Part shown: positions 1 to 7,075 of the stretch, piece after piece | Layout of the letters: each line of letters begins with the position of its first letter | How positions within the stretch are numbered: position 1 is the stretch's first letter | Origin: an uncultured bacterium | GTDB lineage: Bacteria; Bacillota_I; Bacilli_A; Mycoplasmatales; Metamycoplasmataceae | Reading direction: 5' to 3' | Length of the DNA stretch: 7,075 nt | Assembly (NCBI GenBank): GCA_929200685.1 | Contig: CAKNAO010000034.1 | Location: 1 to 7,075 of the forward strand | Notes under the pieces: generated by a model | What the model saw: only the letters and a program-made list of their open reading frames with translations | Database searches by the model: none | Told to the model about the DNA's origin: nothing | Program-made: the position numbers and the translations under genes

Positions 1-281
1 GTTTCTCAATTAATAAAAAAGTCTTTTTGAGGCAAAAAACCATAATTAGAATTAATTTTTTTCATTTGTTTTTTATTTATTTTTTTTATATTTATATCAT
101 TAATAAAAATATTGCCTTTTTTTATTATTGAACTATCCATAAAAGAATTTATTAATGTGGTTTTACCAGCTCCAGAAGAACCTATAACAAATACTTTTTC
201 TTTATCATTTATTTTTAAATTAATATTTTTTAAAATTAATTTTTGATCTTTTTGTATATAAACATTATCAAGTTTTATCAT
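1..281 (-). CDS. ABC transporter ATP-binding protein, p29/PhnC-like (3' end outside window)
   Basis: This is the N-terminal part of an ABC ATPase that would energise import of the ligand bound by the p37 lipoprotein encoded just upstream. About 93 residues are visible. The Walker A motif GSSGAGKT is at residues 34-41 and the Q-loop (LPQK) at 83-86; signature and Walker B motifs lie beyond the edge. A UGA at positions 8-6 is read as Trp, and the frame continues to the window end. The ATG at 281-279 lies inside the end of p37, with a 17-base overlap, and has no strong ribosome binding site, which suggests translational coupling. In Mycoplasma hyorhinis the p37, p29 and p69 proteins form one ABC system (established knowledge), so a permease gene is expected just outside the window. 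The ABC ATPase assignment is certain; the thiamine-type substrate is inferred from the riboswitch and p37. Confidence 0.9.
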
Positions 282-1476
282 CTGAACCCATCACACTAAT
301 TCATGTGTCTTCTAATTCAGTTTTCCTATTTTCAATTAATGCATAATCATTATAACCATAATTAGGACCATATATTTCTGATAATGCTTTTGTTTTATCA
401 GATTCAGATTTTGCTTCTGCTTCTTCAATTAATTTAATAAAAGCATTTGCAATTAATTTTGCTTGTCTTGGATCCATATTTTCTCTAAAAGAACCAACAT
501 CATATTTTAGAGGTTCAGTAACAACTAATATTTCTGGATTAGTTGCATTAAAATGTGTTGTTTGATCTTGAACTCTTTTTGTTCAACCAAATGAACCTTC
601 ATCATCAAAAGCAATACTATAATTTCCATCTAACATTGTTGAAGCATAAGCTTTTTTAAATTTAGACGAATGATTTTGAATTTCTTCTTGAAGAGTTGTA
701 AAAGCATCACTTCCAAAATGTTTTTTAAGAAGTTTTTCTTGCAATTTAAACCTACCACCTGAAGAAGGATCGCCATGAAGAATTCCAGCATCTCTAAAAT
801 TTACTCAATTTTTATTTGCTCAAGCATTTTTTGCTTGTGTTTTTTTTGAACCATATACTCAAATATTTCCTCTATAAAAATCAACTTTTTTATTTGTGTT
901 GTAAAAATTTTTATAAATTGCACCATTTCAACTTAAATTATTTTGATTATATTGAGAACTAAATAAATTTGTTTGAGCTAATGCAATTGCTTTTAAATCT
1001 TCATCTTTATTAGTTCCAGAATCTTTATATACTTTTCATTCAGGATCAAATTTAAATGAATTTGTTTTTGTTTGAATTAAAGGTTGAATTTTTGATTGAT
1101 CAACTTTCATTGTAGCACTAATAGAGGCAAAACCTAAATCATGCTTTTTATTTAATATATTTTGAATAATTGTTTCGTTATCCGAAGTAGATCAATCAAA
1201 TTTTACATTTACATTAGGTAAATTTTTAAATGAATATTTATCATAATTATCATCATTTTTTAATTCATTTATTTTTTTTTCAACTAATTTAGCAGCATTA
1301 GGGAATGCATTACCTTTAACATCTCATGCCCAACCTGGGTTTACTTGAATTGTAATGTTTTCATCTCACCAATTATTGTTATTTTCCACTATTTCTTTTT
1401 TTGAAGAACAAGAAATAATACCAATTATTGGTAAAAATGAAAAAATTATTGAACTTAATTTATATATTTTTTTCAT
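265..1476 (-). CDS. p37/Cypl-type substrate-binding lipoprotein, probable thiamine (phosphate) binder
   Basis: This is a 403-residue extracytoplasmic binding lipoprotein of an ABC importer, close in length to p37 of M. hyorhinis. The N-terminus has a Lys-rich start, a hydrophobic segment (about residues 7-22) and a lipobox IISC with the acylated Cys at 23, the only cysteine seen. The rest looks like a PhnD/p37-type periplasmic fold, with recognisable stretches such as NPGWAWDVKGNAFPNA, HGDPSSGG and a C-terminal YGPNYGYN. Eleven Trp codons are UGA and two are UGG, so a standard-code reading shatters the gene. The ATG at 1476 follows an AAAGGAG ribosome binding site with 7 bases of spacing. The gene ends in Trp then TAA and overlaps the ATPase start by 17 bases. 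The leader is a TPP riboswitch. Cypl/p37 of M. hyorhinis has been reported to bind thiamine pyrophosphate (established knowledge), which agrees. The exact ligand here is inferred. Confidence 0.93.
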
Positions 1477-1509
1477 AAAAAAACTCCTTTTGTATAAAAC
1501 AACAGGAGT
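1477..1509 (-). promoter_or_regulatory. Riboswitch expression platform: RBS-sequestering hairpin with terminator-like U tract
   Basis: In the RNA, ACUCCU (1509-1504) pairs with AGGAGU (1488-1483). An inner UUGU/ACAA stem (1502-1499 with 1493-1490) stacks on it across a G/A mismatch, with a 5-base loop. The outer stem contains the AGGAG ribosome binding site of the p37 gene. Seven U residues follow (1483-1477), directly before the ATG at 1476, so the hairpin could block initiation, end transcription, or both. The anti-RBS strand can pair instead with ACAGGGG (1598-1592) at the 5' side of the aptamer as a 7-bp helix (1508-1502), releasing the RBS. Pairings were read by eye. Confidence 0.75.
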
Positions 1510-1524
1510 AAACCAAAAATGATA

Positions 1525-1600
1525 GACTTGTTACGCAAGTTTTAACTTGATCAACTAATAAGAGTACTTCTCAACCTTAAATAAAAAGGTGCCCCTGTCA
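1525..1600 (-). ncRNA. TPP riboswitch aptamer (THI element)
   Basis: The RNA read on the minus strand has the conserved TPP aptamer layout. P1 is GAC (1599-1597) with GUC (1527-1525). P2 is AGGG (1596-1593) with CUCU (1564-1561). P3 is ACCUU (1590-1586) with AAGGU (1578-1574), followed by the pyrimidine-sensing UGAGA motif (1573-1569). P4 is GUU (1555-1553) with AAC (1532-1530). P5 is CAAG (1549-1546) with CUUG (1539-1536). The UGAUC and GCGUA core elements are intact. P4 differs from the usual CCU/AGG but keeps pairing, which supports a real structure. The J2/4 side is one base shorter than the common GCGUAGGGA form. It sits between a promoter and the p37 lipoprotein gene, so it should turn down uptake when TPP is plentiful. 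Confidence 0.92.
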
Positions 1601-1613
1601 TATTTACAAATCC

Positions 1614-1619
1614 ATTATA
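1614..1619 (-). promoter_or_regulatory. -10 box of the TPP-controlled p37/p29 operon
   Basis: A perfect TATAAT lies 2 bases after the DUF951 stop codon, with its upstream part inside that gene. Transcription would begin near 1607, just before the riboswitch P1 stem. No convincing -35 element is seen at the usual distance, which is common in mycoplasmas. Confidence 0.7.
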
Positions 1620-1621
1620 CA

Positions 1622-1816
1622 TTATTTTTTTATTATCTTATTTACTTTTCTATTAAATGAACTTCTTGTCATCATAATGAATAAACCTTTTTTAATTGTA
1701 GATTTAATTTTAATATCAGCACCTATTCTAATTATTTTTCATTCAATTGTTTTTGAGGGATGAGGTTTTTTAAGAGTAACAATTGAACCTAATTGATAAT
1801 CATTATTATTGACCAT
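1622..1816 (-). CDS. DUF951 (YyzM-like) small protein without its cysteines
   Basis: This 64-residue protein is recognisable as the DUF951 family of Firmicutes and mollicutes. The core LGSIVTLKKPHP at residues 9-20, then EWKIIRIGADIKIK at 25-38, and a basic C-terminal tail follow the family pattern. The family's molecular function is not known to me. Typical members carry HPC and a C-x-x-C-G knuckle. Here these are HPS (Ser21) and a Ser39-Thr-Ile-Lys-Lys-Gly stretch, and the protein has no cysteine at all, so any metal site is lost. One in-frame UGA codes the conserved Trp26. The ATG at 1816 overlaps the end of rsmI by 11 bases, with no clear ribosome binding site, so translation is probably coupled. 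It closes the dnaX-rsmI cluster, and the next promoter lies directly after its stop codon. Confidence 0.85.
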
Positions 1817-2498
1817 ATTTATTTTTCTTTTTCTTTTTTTTAATTTCAAAAACCATTGTAAATTCTCCTTTAATTGAATCTTTTATTTGCAAAAGAATTT
1901 CACTTGGTTTACCTCTATAATGAGTTTCAAATTTTTTAGTAAGTTCTCTTCCTAAAAATATATTTATTTCATCTTTAAAAACTAATTTAAAATCCAATAA
2001 TACTTTTTCTAATTTATAAGGAGAAATAAAAGTTATATAAGTACCAAATTCTAAATTTTTAAGTTGTTTTTGTCTTTGAATAGTTTTTGGTTTTAAAAAA
2101 CCTAAAAATTTATAATGTGTATCCATATTTGATAAAACTATAGATTGGGTTACAGCAGAAACTCCAGGAATAACTTCATAATTTATTTTGTTTTTTAATG
2201 TTTCTCTTAAAATTTCAAAACCAGGATCACTAATTATAGGCATACCAGCATCTGAAACTATTGCAACACTTAAATTTTTTTCTAATAATTTAATAATTCC
2301 TTTTGAAGATTTTTTTTCATTTTTATCATTATAAGAAATAAGTTTTTTATTTTTAATTTGATAATGACTTAAAAGTTTTCTTGTAACTCTTGTGTCTTCA
2401 CAAGCAATAACATCAACACTTTTTAATGTTTCTATTGCTCTTAATGTAATGTCTTTTAAGTTGCCGATAGGAGTGCCTACTATGTATAATTTACTCAT
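1806..2498 (-). CDS. rsmI: 16S rRNA (cytidine(1402)-2'-O)-methyltransferase RsmI
   Basis: RsmI methylates the ribose of C1402 in 16S rRNA, at the decoding centre, using SAM. The 230-residue protein has the tetrapyrrole-methylase fold with family signatures: GTPIGNLKDIT at 8-18, CEDTR at 33-37, SDAGMPIISDPG at 82-93, PGVSAV at 111-116, GREL at 183-186 and KGEFT at 210-214. It is shorter than the roughly 280-290 residues of E. coli or B. subtilis members and ends in a Lys-rich tail, so the C-terminal extension domain is missing. The ATG at 2498 is preferred over an in-frame TTG at 2510 because a GGUGA ribosome binding site (2508-2504) sits 5 bases before it and SKLYIVGTPIGN is the family's usual N-terminus. 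It overlaps holB by 8 bases and the DUF951 gene by 11. Confidence 0.96.
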   Translation of the reverse strand: MSKLYIVGTPIGNLKDITLRAIETLKSVDVIACEDTRVTRKLLSHYQIKNKKLISYNDKNEKKSSKGIIKLLEKNLSVAIVSDAGMPIISDPGFEILRETLKNKINYEVIPGVSAVTQSIVLSNMDTHYKFLGFLKPKTIQRQKQLKNLEFGTYITFISPYKLEKVLLDFKLVFKDEINIFLGRELTKKFETHYRGKPSEILLQIKDSIKGEFTMVFEIKKKKKKNKYGQ

Positions 2499-3420
2499 AA
2501 CATTCACCAATTTTTAACAACAAATTAATTTTACTTAATTCAAAATTTAAATTTTTTTCTCTTAATAAAAAAAAATCATTAATATGAATAATTGCATTTT
2601 GAAAATCAAAATTAGAATTAATATATTTTTGAATTAATTTTTTTTCTTTTTTAAAACTTAAAGGAATAAAATTATTTTTTTTTCAAATATCATTAAAAAA
2701 TAAATTTAAAAATGATAAATTTAATTTTCAATTTTTCTTATTAATAAAATTATTCATTTCAATAAAAAAATTATTTTTATCGATTAATCCTTCTTTTAAT
2801 ATTTTAATAATATAATAATAATTTTTCTTAAAATCTTCATTAAAATTTTTATCAATTTCTTTTTTAGTTTTATATAAATTTGCAAGTAAAATAGAAAAAT
2901 CTTTTCCATAATTAAACATTTTAACTTGTTCAATTCAATCATTCATATTAATTGGAGGAACAGTAATAATTTGTGATCTAGATTTAATTGTTGTTAAAAT
3001 TGAAGAAATATTATTTGTTGTCATAATAATATAAGTATTTTTTGTTGGTTCTTCTATAAATTTAAGTAAAGAATTTAATGATTGAATATTTGTATTTTCA
3101 ATATTTTTAATTACAAGAATTTTTTTTCCTAAAGAGTCTAATGTTGTTTGTTGAAGTTGATTTATAGCATTTAAAACTTGATCTTTTTTTATTATTTTTT
3201 TTGATCCATCTAAAAAAATTAAATCAGAATATTTTAGTGGATCAAAATTTTTTGATTTATCTATTAATTTTTGAATTAAATATAAATATTCATTTTCTAT
3301 ATTTTGACCTTTTTGTGATGAAAAAATATATGAATGAAAAATTTTATTATTTTTAAAAGAATTATTTAAAATTCTATATGCAATAATGTTGTTTTTTTGA
3401 AGTCATTCTTTATAATTCAT
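2491..3420 (-). CDS. holB: DNA polymerase III subunit delta prime (HolB)
   Basis: Delta prime is the clamp-loader subunit that works with DnaX and delta to load the beta clamp on DNA. The 309-residue protein is only visible with UGA as Trp (Trp6, Trp162 and two more near the C-terminal part). Family marks: HSYIF at 29-33 followed by a degenerate P-loop region (SSQKGQN), as expected for a non-ATP-binding subunit; KNIENTNIQSLNSLLKFIEE at 105-124, matching the delta-prime helix that precedes EEP; and KSRSQ at 146-150, where most members have SRC. The four zinc-binding cysteines found in E. coli and Bacillus are absent, and the only Cys is three residues from the C-terminus. The C-terminal third is poorly conserved and Lys/Asn-rich. 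No ribosome binding site is obvious. It lies 28 bases after tmk and overlaps rsmI by 8 bases. Confidence 0.92.
2504..2508 (-). promoter_or_regulatory. Ribosome binding site GGUGA that decides the rsmI start
   Basis: GGUGA is complementary to the UCACC part of the 16S rRNA 3' end and lies 5 bases before the ATG at 2498. It lies inside the holB coding sequence and makes the in-frame TTG at 2510 an unlikely start. Confidence 0.55.
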
Positions 3421-3448
3421 ATTTTAATTATAAAATAATATAAAAATT

Positions 3449-4066
3449 TTAAATTTTTAAAAATTTTTTAATAATTTTAATTACTTCCTCAAAAACTAAT
3501 TCTTCTTTTTGGTTAGAATCGATGACTTTAAATCTATTTGGAAACATTTTTACAACTTTTTTATATCCTTCATCAACTCTTTTTTTAAAATTTTTGTTTG
3601 TAATTTCAAAACGATCTTGTGCTTCACGAGAATCAATTCTTTTGAGTGAATTTTTTAATGAAACATCTAAAAATATTGTTAAATCTGGATATTTTCCTTC
3701 AGTTACAATTTCATTAATTATTTTTACTTTATCAATTCCAATATTTCTCCCAAAACCTTGATAAACAAGAGAAGAATCAATATATCTATCACATATAACA
3801 ACTTTATTTTGATTTAAAGCTGGAATAATTATTTTGTTTAAATGCATTCTTCTATCCGCAGCAAAAAGAAGAGCTTCAGTTAAAGGAGGTAAAACATTTT
3901 CCTTTTTTAATAAAATATCTCTAATTTGTTTGGATTCTTTTGAATAAGGGCTTCCTGGTTCTCTTGTCAAAACAAAATTAATGCCTTCTTTTTCTAAAAA
4001 AGATTTAAGCTTTTTGATTATTGAAGATTTTCCAGAACCATCTTGACCTTCAAAGGTTATAAACAT
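3449..4066 (-). CDS. tmk: Thymidylate kinase (dTMP kinase)
   Basis: Thymidylate kinase phosphorylates dTMP to dTDP with ATP, an essential step to dTTP. The 205 residues match the usual family length. The P-loop GQDGSGKS is at 7-14, TREPG at 34-38, the DRY motif (DRYIDSSLVYQG) at 93-104, and the lid region SREAQDRFE at 146-154 with the arginines expected there. The ATG at 4066 gives the standard MFITFEGQDGSGKS start; a weak AAAGG lies about 11 bases upstream. It is separated from ybaB by 80 bases that hold a TATAAT, so it may have its own promoter as well as read-through from dnaX. holB follows after 28 bases. The tmk-holB-rsmI order is the classic Firmicutes arrangement. Confidence 0.97.
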   Translation of the reverse strand: MFITFEGQDGSGKSSIIKKLKSFLEKEGINFVLTREPGSPYSKESKQIRDILLKKENVLPPLTEALLFAADRRMHLNKIIIPALNQNKVVICDRYIDSSLVYQGFGRNIGIDKVKIINEIVTEGKYPDLTIFLDVSLKNSLKRIDSREAQDRFEITNKNFKKRVDEGYKKVVKMFPNRFKVIDSNQKEELVFEEVIKIIKKFLKI

Positions 4067-4103
4067 TAAATTAATGGCCTTTCTTTTTCGATAATGTTAA
4101 TTC

Positions 4104-4109
4104 ATTATA
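4104..4109 (-). promoter_or_regulatory. Possible -10 box upstream of tmk
   Basis: TATAAT in the 80-base gap between ybaB and tmk would start transcription near 4097, about 30 bases before the tmk ATG. No -35 match is seen. In DNA this AT-rich a chance match is quite possible; placement in the only large gap of the cluster is the main support. Confidence 0.4.
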
Positions 4110-4146
4110 AATAAGTTAAAAATTTATTTGTGTTATTTTTTTAAAA

Positions 4147-4431
4147 CTAAAAACCACCTGATAATTTTGGAGAAATTTTTTCAAGTTCAATTTCAATTAA
4201 ATCAATAGCTTCATTAATAGCTATAATGATTAAATCTTCCAAAATTTCTTTGTCTTCTGGATCAACTAAAATTTTATTTACATTTATAAATTTTACTTTT
4301 TTATTGCCAGTCAAAACAACTGAAACACCTTGTTTTTCAACTAAAAATTCTTTTTTATAAATTTCTTGTTGTTTTTTTTCTAATTCAGCTTGCATTTTTT
4401 TTGCTTGTGCCATCATTGCATTCATGTTCAT
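4147..4431 (-). CDS. ybaB: YbaB/EbfC family nucleoid-associated protein
   Basis: YbaB/EbfC proteins are small dimeric DNA-binding proteins, almost always encoded next to dnaX. The 94-residue protein begins MNMNAMMAQAKKMQAELEKK (1-20), the typical Met-rich start of a long helix. It continues through a short central sheet region (EFLVEKQGVSVVLTGNKKV) into a second helix with acidic residues (LEDLIIIAINEAIDLIEIELE), and ends in SPKLSGGF. The ATG at 4431 is chosen over the one at 4425 because an AAAAGGAG ribosome binding site (4446-4439) lies 7 bases upstream. The gap to the dnaX stop is only 4 bases. In B. subtilis, recR follows this gene; here an 80-base gap and tmk follow instead. Confidence 0.93.
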   Translation of the reverse strand: MNMNAMMAQAKKMQAELEKKQQEIYKKEFLVEKQGVSVVLTGNKKVKFINVNKILVDPEDKEILEDLIIIAINEAIDLIEIELEKISPKLSGGF

Positions 4432-4435
4432 ATTT

Positions 4436-6409
<1,974 letters not shown>

Positions 6410-6415
6410 AAATTT

Positions 6416-6424
6416 ATTATACCA
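6416..6424 (-). promoter_or_regulatory. Extended -10 promoter of dnaX, predicted leaderless mRNA
   Basis: TGGTATAAT is a perfect extended -10 element (TGnTATAAT). Only 6 bases separate it from the dnaX ATG at 6409, so the usual start point falls on or next to the A of the ATG, and no ribosome binding site could be transcribed. No -35 element is seen. Confidence 0.7.
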
Positions 6425-6466
6425 ACTTAAAGTTACTAATTTTTTAAAATGAATTTTTAAAAAATT

Positions 6467-6472
6467 TATAAT
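6467..6472 (+). promoter_or_regulatory. -10 box of the dUTPase gene
   Basis: TATAAT in the 112-base divergent region, with a TTAAAA (6444-6449) 17 bases upstream that matches four of six -35 positions. It predicts a start near 6479 and a leader of about 43 bases. Chance matches are common in such AT-rich DNA. Confidence 0.5.
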
Positions 6473-6521
6473 AAAAATAAATTGAAAAACTAAAAAATTA
6501 ATTTAAAATGAAGACATAAAT

Positions 6522-7001
6522 ATGAAAACAATTAAATTATTTGAAATACAAAAAAAATTAGATTTAGCAATACACAAAAAACATAATATTATAGAAGAAA
6601 AAATTATTGAAAAAAAGATAATTGCTTTATATGTAGAAATAAGTGAATTTATAAATGAAGTTGCTAGTTTTAAATATTGAAAAAATAATAAAAATATTTC
6701 TAAAGAAAAAATTCTAGAAGAATATGCTGATTGTCTTCATTTTTTTATGACTTTTTATGTTTATAAAAATATTAAAAAAAATGTTAAACCTATTAAAGGA
6801 AAAAATATTAATAAAATGATTTTAAATCTTTATAAAAATATTTCTAATTTTCAAGATAATTTAAATGAAATAAATTTAGATAAATCATTTTCAATTTTTT
6901 TAGGAATTGGTAATATTCTTAAATTTGATTGAAATGAAGTTGAAAAATATTATTTAATGAAAAATAAAATTAATTTTGATAGATTAAAAAATAATTATTA
7001 A
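6522..7001 (+). CDS. Dimeric all-alpha dUTP diphosphatase (dUTPase_2/MazG-like)
   Basis: This enzyme hydrolyses dUTP to dUMP and pyrophosphate, keeping uracil out of DNA. The 159-residue protein shows the metal-binding signature of the all-alpha NTP pyrophosphatases: E39-x-x-E42 in LYVEISEFINEVASFKYW, then E67-x-x-D70 in EEYADCLHFF. The FKYW segment (Trp53 from UGA) and a C-terminal YLMKNKINFDRL (144-155), resembling the family's KnxxNxxR region, support dUTPase_2 over other MazG relatives. Two UGA codons (Trp53, Trp137) split the gene in a standard reading. The ATG at 6522 is the first usable one; no good ribosome binding site is seen. It is the only plus-strand gene, divergent from dnaX and convergent with the SRP RNA, ending exactly at that RNA's terminator. 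It fits the nucleotide role of tmk nearby. dUTPase is most likely; dCTPase/dUDPase activity cannot be excluded. Confidence 0.92.
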
Positions 7002-7010
7002 AAAACCACC
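7000..7010 (-). terminator. U-tract terminator of the SRP RNA
   Basis: GGUGG followed by six U residues ends the SRP RNA; the closing helix strand would be outside the window. The U tract overlaps the TAA of the convergent dUTPase gene, which has no separate terminator visible before the RNA gene. Confidence 0.6.
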
Positions 7011-7075
7011 AGACACAACATTTCCTGATGCAGCTGCTACATTCCTGTCCTGACTGGGTTACAAGGTTATTGTTC
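7004..7075 (-). ncRNA. ffs: Signal recognition particle RNA, 3' part (5' end outside window)
   Basis: The minus strand carries the domain IV hairpin of bacterial SRP RNA, the binding site for Ffh. The apical part is ACA-GGAA-UGU with the GGAA tetraloop at 7045-7042. It is flanked by the conserved symmetric loop CAGG/AGCA, closed by CAGU/GCUG. Below it lie CCU/AGG and AACA/UGUU helices. The 3' strand ends in GUCUGGUGG followed by a U6 tract (7005-7000). The partner of that 3' strand must lie past the right edge. Location upstream of dnaX in the same direction matches scr-dnaX of Bacillus, but here a dUTPase gene lies between them. Confidence 0.93.

Noticed and set aside
1501..1620. Protein-binding operator or small coding leader in front of p37
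   Set aside because: The conserved elements all fit the TPP aptamer in order; no open frame or repeat operator is needed to explain them.
2499..2510. Upstream TTG start for rsmI, adding four residues
   Set aside because: A GGUGA ribosome binding site is placed 5 bases before the ATG at 2498, and the family N-terminus begins at SKLYIVGTPIGN.
2728..2919. Separate 63-residue minus-strand protein
   Set aside because: It is an internal piece of holB; the flanking UGA is Trp and the frame continues on both sides.
3438..3482. AT-only inverted repeats between tmk and holB as a terminator
   Set aside because: Stems made only of A and U, no GC core, and tandem genes follow closely; expected by chance at this base composition.
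3522..3761. Open frame of 79 codons on the plus strand
   Set aside because: Lies entirely antisense to tmk, which has all its catalytic motifs; hydrophobic low-complexity translation with no family features.
6747..6932. Separate 61-residue plus-strand protein
   Set aside because: Internal piece of the dUTPase gene between its ExxD motif and the second UGA-Trp.

Overview
The window comes from a mollicute of the Mycoplasma type. It is extremely AT-rich. UGA must be read as tryptophan: with that code, long uninterrupted genes of known families appear where the standard code gives only fragments (the p37 lipoprotein alone has 11 in-frame UGA against 2 UGG). The sequence does not settle the species. 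The p37/p29 pair and the gene content fit the hominis/hyorhinis/synoviae side of the mycoplasmas, but that is inference.

Layout, read along the minus strand from the right edge. The 3' part of the SRP RNA gene (7004-7075, running off the window) comes first. It is followed by a convergent plus-strand gene for an all-alpha dimeric dUTPase (6522-7001). A 112-base divergent promoter region (6410-6521) separates that from a compact minus-strand cluster: dnaX (tau subunit), ybaB/ebfC, tmk, holB (delta prime), rsmI and a 64-residue DUF951 protein. Spacing in the cluster is tight: 4 bases between dnaX and ybaB, an 80-base gap before tmk with a possible promoter, 28 bases between tmk and holB, then overlaps of 8 and 11 bases. 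This is a shrunken version of the Bacillus scr-dnaX-yaaK-recR...tmk...holB...yabC region; recR is not here.

A new promoter lies directly after the DUF951 stop codon. It drives a TPP riboswitch (about 1477-1607) in front of a p37/Cypl-type lipoprotein gene, and the overlapping p29-type ABC ATPase gene runs off the left edge. The riboswitch marks this as a thiamine/thiamine-phosphate uptake system. Its expression platform is very compact: one hairpin hides the ribosome binding site and also looks like an intrinsic terminator, and a competing pairing uses the 5' strand of the aptamer.

The cluster supplies clamp-loader subunits (DnaX, HolB), dTTP synthesis (Tmk) and dUTP removal (dUTPase), together with a nucleoid-associated protein (YbaB) and a 16S rRNA methyltransferase (RsmI). 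The points most worth a second look are: the riboswitch and its switch logic; loss of the zinc-binding cysteines in DnaX, HolB and the DUF951 protein; a CAA/GAA microsatellite coding for poly-Gln/poly-Glu in DnaX; an A9 run at the domain III border of dnaX that could give a gamma-like product; and a dnaX promoter placed so that its mRNA should be leaderless. I found no CRISPR array, insertion sequence, tRNA or phage gene. No stretch over 300 bases lacks a gene.
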